From Fastidiosipila sp. (lineage in GTDB: Bacteria > Bacillota > Clostridia > Saccharofermentanales > DTU023), in assembly GCA_012511175.1 (NCBI GenBank), contig JAAZGO010000035.1:1-43030 (forward strand): a stretch of DNA of 43,030 nt. The letters are read 5' to 3'. Position 1 is the first letter of the stretch; every line of letters starts with the position of its first letter. A program made the translations under genes and the position numbers. This document shows positions 25,168 to 32,932 of the stretch, piece after piece. Under the pieces are notes generated by a model that saw only the letters and a list, made by a program, of their open reading frames with translations, searched no databases and was not told where the DNA came from.

Positions 25168-26598
25168 TTAAAGACTGCCAATCGTTTCCCGGATCATGGA
25201 TTCGGCCAAAATGGGATTGGCTCTGCCACCCGTTTCTTTCATGACACCGCCAATCAGTGAACGCATGGCGCTGTCCTTTCCCTTGAGGAAATCCCTGACC
25301 GCGCGCTCATTGGAAGCGACCGACCGCTCAACTGCCGGCCGCAGTTTTTCTTTGTCGTTGATCTGAGCCAGCTCGTGTTCCTCGATGTAGGAAGCCGGAT
25401 CGAAGTCTTCTTCCATCAAAGCCTTGAGCACTTGCCTGCCCGTGTTGCTGTTGATCTCGCCCTTGGCCAGCAGGTCTGCCAGTTTTCCCAGACTGACGGG
25501 GTTCAGCAGGTCGTCTGTCGTGTCCTCGGTGTAAAGAGGCGCGACATCCGCCAGGATCAGGTTGACCAGGGTTTTTGGATTGGAAGTGACTGCAACTGCT
25601 TTTTCGAAGAAGTCAGACAACTCCTTGTCGTCAGTCATCCGTTCGGCTTCATAGGCTGTCAGGCCGTAATCTTCCATGTACTGCGCCTTTCGCTCGTCCG
25701 CAAGTCTGGGGATGACGGCACGGATTCTTTCGATTTCCGCTGCTCCGACTTCGACCGGAACCAGGTCCGGGTCGGGGAAATAGCGGTAATCGGCAGCTTC
25801 CTCTTTTTTCCGCATGGAGGAGGTCTGACCTGTTTTTTCATCAAAACGTCGGGTTTCCTGGGTGATGGTGCCGCCTTCTTCAAGCAGTGCGACCTGGCGT
25901 TTGAATTCGCTCTCGATGGCCCGGGCCACAAAGTTGAAAGAGTTCAAGTTTTTCAGTTCAACCCGGGTGCCCAGAGTCTGGTCACCCTTTTTCCGGACCG
26001 ACAGGTTGACGTCGCAACGGAGTGAACCCTCATTCATCTTGCCGTCGGAGATGCCTGTATAGCGTGCCATGGCCCGAAGCTTGCGCAGGTAGGCGACGGC
26101 TTCATCGCCGCTCCGCAGATCGGGTTCCGAGACGATTTCGATCAGGGGAACTCCGCAGCGGTTGCAATCGACCAGGGTGCCCTGGCCGGCAAGATGGATC
26201 AGTTTGCCGGCATCCTCCTCAACATGGATGCGGGCAATACGAATGCGTTTGCTTTCATCCCCCGACAAGATATCCAGGTAGCCGTCGGTGCAGAGAGGGA
26301 AGTCATTCTGGGTGATCTGGTAAGCCTTGGGCAGGTCGGGGTAAAAGTAATTTTTCCGGTCGAATCGCGACCAGGGTTCAATTGAGCAGTGGGTTGCCAG
26401 CCCGGCCCGGATGGCGAACTCCACCACTTCCCGGTTCAGGGCGGGAAGCGCACCGGGCATGGCCAGGCAGACGGGGCAGACCTGAGTATTGGGCGGCGCT
26501 CCGAAGGTGGTGGCACAGTTGCAAAAAAGCTTGTGCTCTGTCTTCAGCTCAATGTGGACTTCAAGGCCAATAACAGACTCGTAATCCGCGTAGTTCAT
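25168..26598 (-). CDS. gatB: Asp/Glu-tRNA amidotransferase subunit B
   Basis: Kinase/tRNA-binding subunit of GatCAB, 476 aa. It phosphorylates the side-chain carboxylate of misacylated Asp-tRNA(Asn) or Glu-tRNA(Gln), then the ammonia from GatA amidates it. Motifs include IGLEVHIELKTEHKLFC and VCPVCLAMPGALP (cysteines of the zinc site), RKNYFYPDLPKAYQITQ, and the C-terminal YqeY-like helical domain that holds tRNA. ATG 26598 overlaps the gatA stop by 4 bp and has GGAGGTG upstream inside gatA. It is the last gene of the aspS-gatC, gatA, gatB operon. Confidence 0.97.
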   Translation of the reverse strand: MNYADYESVIGLEVHIELKTEHKLFCNCATTFGAPPNTQVCPVCLAMPGALPALNREVVEFAIRAGLATHCSIEPWSRFDRKNYFYPDLPKAYQITQNDFPLCTDGYLDILSGDESKRIRIARIHVEEDAGKLIHLAGQGTLVDCNRCGVPLIEIVSEPDLRSGDEAVAYLRKLRAMARYTGISDGKMNEGSLRCDVNLSVRKKGDQTLGTRVELKNLNSFNFVARAIESEFKRQVALLEEGGTITQETRRFDEKTGQTSSMRKKEEAADYRYFPDPDLVPVEVGAAEIERIRAVIPRLADERKAQYMEDYGLTAYEAERMTDDKELSDFFEKAVAVTSNPKTLVNLILADVAPLYTEDTTDDLLNPVSLGKLADLLAKGEINSNTGRQVLKALMEEDFDPASYIEEHELAQINDKEKLRPAVERSVASNERAVRDFLKGKDSAMRSLIGGVMKETGGRANPILAESMIRETIGSL

Positions 26599-28067
26599 GG
26601 CGTCACCTCCGGCGCGGCGGGAATGAGGCCGTGCGCATCTTCGTAAAGAGCGGCCAGCTGGTAAAGCAGGCTTTCCGAGAAAGGTTTTCCCATGAGTTGC
26701 ATGCCAACCGGCAGACCCTGTCCGGTCAGGCCCAGGGGCACGGAAAGAGCAGGCATACCGGTCAGGGAAGCGGGGAGAGTGAAGCGGTCATTGCTGTACT
26801 TGCTTCCTCCCAGCTCTTCAGGCAGGCTGCCCAAAGGCCATGCCGGCGTTGCCGTGACCGGGGTCAGGATGGCCTGGCAGGTCTGAAAGACCTTTTTGAA
26901 CTCCTCCATAACGAGGGAACGCGCCTGAGCTGCCTTATAAAAATAATCGCGGTAGTTGTCTTCGGAGAGGGTGAAGGAGCCCAGGAGGATGCGTTGCTTA
27001 ACTTCAGGGCCCAGAGCCTCGGAACGGGACCTGGTATAGACATCCTCCAGGTTTTCCTCACCCTGGCTGCGATAGCCAAAGTGGATGCCATCATAGCGGT
27101 TCATGGCCGAAAAGCCTTCAGCACTGGAAAGAATGTAATAAGCGGCAAGGGAGGCATCAAGGGTTTTCAGGTCGACCGGAATGATCCTAAGCCCCTGGCT
27201 TTCATAGAAGCGGAGCGCCTTCTCAAGAAGATCATGCACTTGGGGGTCCAGGTCATCGGATGCAAAATAGGATTCCGGCCAGCCGATTGTCAGCTGAGCG
27301 GGCACCTCCCCGATGGCATCCAGGAAGGAACCACCCTGCCGGTCAAGGCTGTGAACATCCTTTCTGTCCCGGACCGCAATGGCGTCCAGGACCAGGGCAT
27401 TGTCCCTCACGCTCCTGGTCATGGGGCCCACCTGGTCGAGCGAGGCGGCGAAGGCTGTAACACCGCGTCTTGAGACCAGGCCATAGGTCGGACGGAGGCC
27501 GACAAGGCCGCAGAGGGCAGCGGGCTGGCGGATGGACCCGCCCGTGTCTGAGCCCAGGGTGAAACAGGCTTCGCCCGAGGCGACCGCCGCCGCAGAACCG
27601 CCGGAACTCCCGCCGGGAACACGTGTCAGATCGTAGGGATTGCGTGTCGGATGGAAAGCAGAGCTTTCGGTCGAATGGCCCATGGCGAACTCATCCATAT
27701 TGGTTTTCCCTAAAAGCACCATTTCCTGCTGCCTCAGGAGCCGCCAGACAAAGGCATCATAGGGGGGAATGAAATCTTTCATCATTCGGGAGGCATTGGT
27801 TGTCGGGATCCCGCGTGTCGCGATATTATCCTTAAGCGCGCCCGGAATACCTGCGAGCGGAGGAAGTTGAAGTCCCCCGGCGATCAGCTGATCGACCCGG
27901 TCCGCCTGCTTTAAGGCAGATTCGCGGGTCAGCGTGATGTAAGCGCCAATCCTGTCTTCGCCCTGATCAATAGTCCTGAAGACGGCTTCAGCCAGCTCAC
28001 GGGCCGAAAAGTCGCGGCTTCTCAAAGCCCCGGCTATTTGTGTCAATTCCATCTTTCGATAATCCAT
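26595..28067 (-). CDS. gatA: Asp/Glu-tRNA amidotransferase subunit A
   Basis: Glutamine-hydrolysing amidase subunit of GatCAB, 490 aa. The Ser-cisSer-Lys triad is intact: Lys79 in PGALKDN, Ser154 in PGGSSGGSAAAV and Ser178 in SDTGGSIRQPA, the same numbering that I recall for the Staphylococcus aureus enzyme. It releases ammonia that is channelled to GatB. ATG 28067 is chosen because GGGAGAG lies directly upstream, 10 bp after the end of the aspS-gatC frame; the longer frame before it overlaps gatC and lacks support. The stop overlaps the gatB start. Confidence 0.96.
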   Translation of the reverse strand: MDYRKMELTQIAGALRSRDFSARELAEAVFRTIDQGEDRIGAYITLTRESALKQADRVDQLIAGGLQLPPLAGIPGALKDNIATRGIPTTNASRMMKDFIPPYDAFVWRLLRQQEMVLLGKTNMDEFAMGHSTESSAFHPTRNPYDLTRVPGGSSGGSAAAVASGEACFTLGSDTGGSIRQPAALCGLVGLRPTYGLVSRRGVTAFAASLDQVGPMTRSVRDNALVLDAIAVRDRKDVHSLDRQGGSFLDAIGEVPAQLTIGWPESYFASDDLDPQVHDLLEKALRFYESQGLRIIPVDLKTLDASLAAYYILSSAEGFSAMNRYDGIHFGYRSQGEENLEDVYTRSRSEALGPEVKQRILLGSFTLSEDNYRDYFYKAAQARSLVMEEFKKVFQTCQAILTPVTATPAWPLGSLPEELGGSKYSNDRFTLPASLTGMPALSVPLGLTGQGLPVGMQLMGKPFSESLLYQLAALYEDAHGLIPAAPEVTP

Positions 28068-28077
28068 TTGCTCTCCC

Positions 28078-30171
28078 TCACTCGACCACCGGGGGTACGA
28101 GAAAGAAACCATCCTGCTCCGCCGGCGCACTTTGGAAAATTTCCTCCCTGGTAGGCGGTCGGTCATCTGCTTCCGTCAGGTGGACATTGCGGGCAGCTGA
28201 CGGCGAGTAGAGAGGTGGCACATCCCTGGTATCAATTGAGTCAAGCGCATCAGCCAGTGCGATCAGCTCCCGAAGCTGGCGGCGTGTTTCTTCTTCCTCT
28301 GGCGCGGTCAGCCGGAGCCGGGACTGGGCTTCCAGTTTTTTAAGGTCAATCTCGCGGATCCGCTCTTGCCTGCCCGGCCGGGCAGGATCCCGTGAAACGG
28401 GGCTGTCATCGCCGGCCAGCTGGATCCCCAATTCCACCAGTTGTTGGGGATCGACTGGGGAAGGGGCTTCTGTCATGGGGTCGGAAGCATCCTTTGTTTT
28501 GGGAAAAGCAATCACATCGCGCAAAGAAGGCCGGCCTGCCAGAATCATGACCAGCCTGTCGAGGCCAAAAGCAAATCCGCCGTGGGGAGGTGCCCCATAC
28601 TGGAAGGCCTTCAGCATGAAACCGAACCGCTCTTGAATATCTTTGTCAGACAGGCCCAGCGTCTTGAAAACCTGCGTCTGGATATCTTTGCGGTGGATCC
28701 TGATACTGCCCGAGCCCAGTTCTGTCCCGTTCAGGACCAAATCGTAGGCCTGGGACCGGACACGGGCGGGGTCCGTTGAAAGAAAGTCCAGGTCCTCCGC
28801 GAAGGGCATGGTGAAGGGATGATGCTGGGCCAGATAGCGGCCTTCCTCCGAAGAGAACTCGAACATGGGGAAGTCGGTGATGAAAGCGAAAGCAAAGCGG
28901 CCGGGTTCCCGGAGGCCCAGAAGGTCAGCCAGCCGGAGCCTTAATGTGCCTGTCACGCGGCGTGAAAGGTCAAGCGGGCCAGCGGAGAAAAGGACGAAGT
29001 CACCCGGCGAGGCTGAAACCTGGCGCAGGATCTCCTCGATTTGCTCCGGGTCAATAAACTTGGTCAGGATGGAATAGATCTCTCCCGAGGAACGCCAGGC
29101 AATCCAGGCCATGCCACCGGCTCCCTCGGCGAGGGCATGCCCGGTCAGTTCCTCAATGGTTGTACGTGAGAAGTCAGCCTGCCCGGGAACTGTGATGGCG
29201 CGGACGACGCCTCCCTCTGCAACAGCCTGGGAAAAGACGGAAAAACCAGTCTGGCCGGCGATCTCTGTGATGTCGACGATAGGAAGATCAAAGCGCAGAT
29301 CCGGCTTGTCCGTACCGTACCGGTCCATGGCCTCCTCCCAGCTCAGCCGGGGGAAGGGTTTGGGAAACTCCGCACCCACCACTTCCTTCATGACTTGCCG
29401 GAAAAGGGATTCCAACAAAAGTATGACGTCTTCCTTCTCCACGAAGGACATCTCAAGGTCCAGCTGGGTAAATTCAGGCTGGCGGTCAGCCCGCAGGTCT
29501 TCGTCTCTGAAACAGCGGGCAATCTGGTAGTAGCGGTCAAATCCTGAAACCATCAGGAGCTGCTTGAAGAGCTGAGGTGATTGGGGAAGCGCGTAAAATG
29601 AGCCCGGGTGAACCCGGCTTGGAACCAGGTAATCCCGGGCGCCTTCCGGTGTGCTTTTAGTCAGGAGGGGGGTCTCGATATCAACAAAGCCCTCCTGATC
29701 CATGAAACGCCGTATAGCTCCTGTCACCTGATGGCGGAAGCGGATGTTGTCACGAAGCTGCGGCCTGCGCAGATCGAGAAAACGGTAAGCCAGGCGCAGT
29801 TCCTCTCTGACATGGTCAGCATCTGAAGGATCAAAAGGGAGCGGGTCACAGTGCGCAAGCAGCTGGGCTTCCCTCACGCGAAGCTCGACTGTACCCGTGG
29901 CAATTTTTGGATTGACGGTTTCTTCTTCCCTCAGGTGGACGACTCCCCTGACGAGCAGGACCGACTGATTGCGGACCTGCTCAGCAAGCTCAAAGGACTT
30001 GGCTGTCGTGTATTCAGGGTTGAAGACCGCCTGAAGCACGCCCTCACGGTCAGAAACATCGACAAAAATCACCCCGCCCATGTCGCGCTTGGTGTCGACC
30101 CAGCCGCAAGCGGTTGCCTCCCGGCCCACATCACGCTCTGAAAATAAACCGCAGTATTCTGTTCGTTCCAT
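28078..30171 (-). CDS. aspS: Aspartyl-tRNA synthetase fused to GatC (AspRS-GatC)
   Basis: A 697-aa fusion. Residues 1-about 587 are a complete bacterial AspRS: OB-fold anticodon domain (CGWVDTKRDMGG, 22-33), class II motif 2 RCFRDEDLRADRQPEF (219-234), GAD insertion domain, motif 3 GLDRLVMILAG (from 536), and the normal end LVELGIQLAG. A 17-residue linker (about 588-604) leads to a full GatC (605-697), with AQSRLRLTAPEEEE, LDSIDTRDVPP and the C-terminal DGFFLVPPVVE. GatC normally is a separate ~95-aa subunit bridging GatA and GatB. No internal ATG/GTG/TTG with a binding site precedes the GatC part, so one polypeptide is expected. gatA begins 10 bp later. Residue 31, which is His in some non-discriminating and Leu in discriminating AspRS, is Met here. 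ATG 30171 fits the family start. Confidence 0.93.
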   Translation of the reverse strand: MERTEYCGLFSERDVGREATACGWVDTKRDMGGVIFVDVSDREGVLQAVFNPEYTTAKSFELAEQVRNQSVLLVRGVVHLREEETVNPKIATGTVELRVREAQLLAHCDPLPFDPSDADHVREELRLAYRFLDLRRPQLRDNIRFRHQVTGAIRRFMDQEGFVDIETPLLTKSTPEGARDYLVPSRVHPGSFYALPQSPQLFKQLLMVSGFDRYYQIARCFRDEDLRADRQPEFTQLDLEMSFVEKEDVILLLESLFRQVMKEVVGAEFPKPFPRLSWEEAMDRYGTDKPDLRFDLPIVDITEIAGQTGFSVFSQAVAEGGVVRAITVPGQADFSRTTIEELTGHALAEGAGGMAWIAWRSSGEIYSILTKFIDPEQIEEILRQVSASPGDFVLFSAGPLDLSRRVTGTLRLRLADLLGLREPGRFAFAFITDFPMFEFSSEEGRYLAQHHPFTMPFAEDLDFLSTDPARVRSQAYDLVLNGTELGSGSIRIHRKDIQTQVFKTLGLSDKDIQERFGFMLKAFQYGAPPHGGFAFGLDRLVMILAGRPSLRDVIAFPKTKDASDPMTEAPSPVDPQQLVELGIQLAGDDSPVSRDPARPGRQERIREIDLKKLEAQSRLRLTAPEEEETRRQLRELIALADALDSIDTRDVPPLYSPSAARNVHLTEADDRPPTREEIFQSAPAEQDGFFLVPPVVE
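28369..28386. repeat. 18-bp perfect palindrome in the AspRS-GatC linker
   Basis: CCTGCCCGGCCGGGCAGG is a perfect 9+9 palindrome. In the reading frame it encodes the linker residues PARPGR between AspRS and GatC. GGATCC lies on both sides (28357-28362 and 28385-28390). Its position at the domain junction suggests a fusion scar or an RNA hairpin between the two coding parts; that role is inferred. Confidence 0.6.
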
Positions 30172-30294
30172 ATGACCGTTCCCATCTCCCGGAAGGCAGG
30201 TGTGATCAGCGTGTTGCGAGCACACAAAAACAGACCCATGCTCCGGCAATTGCCTGTATTTTATCATACCGGGCCCTGGCGGATCAGGCGATAA

Positions 30295-30328
30295 GGGCAG
30301 GCAAGAACAGACCGGTCCAGGCCTGCCC
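30295..30328. repeat. Inverted repeat upstream of aspS-gatC and the RDD gene
   Basis: GGGCAGGC (30295-30302) pairs with GCCTGCCC (30321-30328) over 8 bp around an 18-nt loop, in the 217-bp gap between two divergent genes. The same GGGCAGG core appears in the palindrome inside the aspS-gatC linker. It may be an RNA leader structure or an operator; nothing decides between them. No T-box element was recognised. Confidence 0.4.
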
Positions 30329-30388
30329 GGGCACTTCAGTCTTTATGATAAACTCGTAGCAGGAAAGCAGAGGGGTTTTGGCGGGCTC

Positions 30389-30883
30389 ATGTCAAGGCAC
30401 TGGATCGTGAAGAAGGAAAAAGACGATCGCGGTGCCCTTTTATATTTGTGGAGGCGGTTATTTGCGCGGCTTGTCGATTTTCTGCTCTGGCTGGCACTCT
30501 GTTACTGGCTTGAAGAGAAATTTTTCCTTCAGTCCTCTTCGCACAGCCTGGCACGTTTTGGCATCGACCAACTTGTCGCCTGTGGTCTTATGGTCCTGAC
30601 CGAACCACTGTTTTTGTCATCCTTGTCGACCAGTCCCGGCAAAGCGCTGGCAGGCCTTCGGGTCGTCAGCTCGTCAGGAAAGCGGTTGACCCTGAAGCAG
30701 GCCTATGACCGGGCTTGGCTGATCTGGCGCCATGTGCTCGGCTTCGGTCTGCCCTTTTTCAGAGTTGTTAAACTTTTCAGGGCATATACCGCCAAGCGCC
30801 ATGGTTTTTTCTTTGACTGGGAAAAGAAAACTTTTTTCCGGCCCCTTCTGGCAGGGGCCAAGGGAGTGTATGGAAGAGAGTAA
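30389..30883 (+). CDS. RDD family membrane protein
   Basis: A 164-aa small integral membrane protein of the RDD family, with three hydrophobic helices. Family residues appear in LFARLVDFLLWLALCYWL (R-D in helix 1), SPGKALAGLRVV after helix 2 and the polar LKQAYDRAWLIWRHVLG in helix 3. RDD proteins have diverse or unknown roles, some in ion exchange or transport. The binding site before ATG 30389 is weak. It overlaps the downstream patatin gene by 14 bp, so the two are linked in one transcript with sbcD and sbcC. Confidence 0.85.
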   Translation: MSRHWIVKKEKDDRGALLYLWRRLFARLVDFLLWLALCYWLEEKFFLQSSSHSLARFGIDQLVACGLMVLTEPLFLSSLSTSPGKALAGLRVVSSSGKRLTLKQAYDRAWLIWRHVLGFGLPFFRVVKLFRAYTAKRHGFFFDWEKKTFFRPLLAGAKGVYGRE

Positions 30884-31760
30884 TGCAATCCGGAGCAATG
30901 TTTTTCACACGGCACTCATTTTTGAGGGTGGCGGCATGCGGGCCTGTTACACCGCCGGGTTTGTCTCCATGCTGCTCGAGCACGCCATCTATTTCAACTA
31001 TGTCGCAGGAATATCCGCCGGCGCTTCCCACGCGGTCAACTACCTTTCACGCGATCCGGTGAGGGCCCGCCGTTCATTCACCGACATCGTACAGGATCCT
31101 TCTTTTGGCGACATCAGCTCCTGGCTCAAGGGTGACGGCTACTTCAACGTCGACTACATTTACTCGAAATCTCCCCGGGCGGACGGGGCACTCCCCTTCG
31201 ATTTTGAAACCTTCACCAGGAATGAGGCCGAGTGTGCGATCGGCGCCTTTCTGCGTTACGAGGGACGAATGGTCTATTGGCATCGAAGTGACATGACTAC
31301 CGTCGAGGCGCTGAGCCTCCGCGTCCGGGCTTCCTCTTCCCTGCCTTACCTGATGCCGGAAACAGAGGTCGACGGCAAGATCTATCTGGACGGGGGACTG
31401 CATGTAGGAATCCCGCTGGATATTGCCATGGAAGACGGCTACGACCGCTTTGTCATTGCGCTGACGCGCGAGCGGGGCTTCCGGCTCGAGCCCGTCCCCC
31501 ACAACCGAATAATGAACCGTATACTGGACCGTCATCCCATTGTAAAAGAGGCCCTGACGACCCGGCATCTCCGATACAACCGCACGCTCGATGCCATCGA
31601 AAAACTCGAAAAAGAAGGCAGGGCCTACGTCTTCTATCCGGAAGCGATCGATCTTACCCTGATGGACCGGGACAGGGAAAAGCTTCTGAGCCAATACATC
31701 GAGGGACATGAGCAGGCGGTACGCGAACTTCCCCGCCTGAGGGAATTTTTGGGAGGCTGA
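30870..31760 (+). CDS. Patatin-like phospholipase
   Basis: A 296-aa acyl hydrolase of the patatin family. The oxyanion-hole motif EGGGMRACYTAGF starts at Glu19, the nucleophile elbow GISAG (47-51, Ser49) follows, and the catalytic Asp174 is in YLDGGLHVG. Ser-Asp dyad enzymes of this type hydrolyse lipid acyl chains. ATG 30870 lies inside the end of the RDD gene after AGGGAG, with short spacing. The family position after GGGM fits this start. It is followed 2 bp later by sbcD, so lipid hydrolase and nuclease genes are tightly linked. The exact substrate is unknown. Confidence 0.92.
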   Translation: MEESNAIRSNVFHTALIFEGGGMRACYTAGFVSMLLEHAIYFNYVAGISAGASHAVNYLSRDPVRARRSFTDIVQDPSFGDISSWLKGDGYFNVDYIYSKSPRADGALPFDFETFTRNEAECAIGAFLRYEGRMVYWHRSDMTTVEALSLRVRASSSLPYLMPETEVDGKIYLDGGLHVGIPLDIAMEDGYDRFVIALTRERGFRLEPVPHNRIMNRILDRHPIVKEALTTRHLRYNRTLDAIEKLEKEGRAYVFYPEAIDLTLMDRDREKLLSQYIEGHEQAVRELPRLREFLGG

Positions 31761-31762
31761 GC

Positions 31763-32932
31763 ATGCAATTCGTTCACATGGCAGATCTTCATCTGGGTAA
31801 GCGGCTGTACGAATTCCCGCTGATTGACGATCAGCGGGTCATGCTTGAGTCAGTCATCTCCCTGTGCCGGACAGAAAGTCCCGATCTGCTGCTGATTGCG
31901 GGTGATGTTTTTGACAAGGCGATTCCATCCATCGAAGCCATCGGCTTGTTTGAATCTTTCCTGGTCGGCCTCTCGCAGGCCGGGATACCTGTCATGATCG
32001 TGGCGGGCAACCACGATTCCGGCGACCGCCTGTCTTTCGGCAATACCTTTTTTGCCTCGCATGGGATCCACGTTGCGGGCCCATTTGCAGGAAAGCTGGA
32101 AAAGGTCGTCATGGCCGACCAGCATGGACCCGTGACATTCCATCTCATGCCTTTCATCCGCCTTGCCGACGTCCGTCGCTTTTTCCCCGGCAGCCGGCTC
32201 GATACAACAGCTGACGGTGTGGCGGCAGTTCTCTCAACTGCCGACCGCGGCCCCGGCCGCCATGTCCTGGTAGCCCATCAATTTGTGACTGCGCGTGGCA
32301 TCGCGCCCCTGCGGTCAGATTCTGAAGTGCTTCAGGTTGGGCTGGCAGACGAAATCGACGCGTCAATTTTTTCGGGTTTTGATTATGTGGCCCTGGGGCA
32401 TCTCCACGGAAGACAACAGGTTGGCCCCGGACCTCTCCATTACGCGGGTTCACCCCTGGCTTATTCTTTCTCGGAAGTTAATCAAACCAAGGGTGCGCTC
32501 ATAGTGGATCTGCTCCCGGGAGAAGAACCCCTTATCCGCCAGATCCCGCTGGCCAAACGCCATGCCATGCGCCGGATCCGGGGGGCCATCGGAGAGCTGC
32601 TTGCGCTTGGGAAGGCGCTGGAAGAAAGGGAAGATCCCTCCCGTTTCGATTATCTGGAAGTGACTCTGACTGATCAAGGGGCCGTGGCTGATCCCATGAA
32701 CCGGCTGAAAACCGTTTATCCTCACGTCATGCGGCTCCTGTTTGACCGGGACGGCAGTGATGAGATGAGGGACGCCCTGATCAGTGAGGACGATTTCCGT
32801 TCAATGAGTCTGGTCCAGCTTTTCGCTGAGTTCGTCATCGCCCAGACGGGTCATCCCCTGACGGACCTGCAAAAACAGGTGGTTGAGCAGGTGGCGGCAA
32901 AAATCGAATCAGGGGCTGGAGCAGGCAGATGA
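31763..32932 (+). CDS. sbcD: Exonuclease SbcCD subunit SbcD
   Basis: Mre11-type metallophosphatase nuclease, 389 aa. Metal-binding motifs follow in order: MADLHLGKRLYE (Asp8, His10), LIAGDVFDK, AGNHDSGDRL, VAHQFV and ALGHLHGRQQ. A C-terminal capping region binds SbcC. Together they cleave hairpins and DNA ends. The ATG follows GGGAGGCTGAGC. It overlaps sbcC by 4 bp. Confidence 0.96.
   Translation: MQFVHMADLHLGKRLYEFPLIDDQRVMLESVISLCRTESPDLLLIAGDVFDKAIPSIEAIGLFESFLVGLSQAGIPVMIVAGNHDSGDRLSFGNTFFASHGIHVAGPFAGKLEKVVMADQHGPVTFHLMPFIRLADVRRFFPGSRLDTTADGVAAVLSTADRGPGRHVLVAHQFVTARGIAPLRSDSEVLQVGLADEIDASIFSGFDYVALGHLHGRQQVGPGPLHYAGSPLAYSFSEVNQTKGALIVDLLPGEEPLIRQIPLAKRHAMRRIRGAIGELLALGKALEEREDPSRFDYLEVTLTDQGAVADPMNRLKTVYPHVMRLLFDRDGSDEMRDALISEDDFRSMSLVQLFAEFVIAQTGHPLTDLQKQVVEQVAAKIESGAGAGR

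Noticed and set aside
30172-30388. Possible T-box leader for aspS
   Set aside because: The conserved T-box core sequence and an antiterminator/terminator pair followed by a T-run were not seen; only a simple inverted repeat is present.
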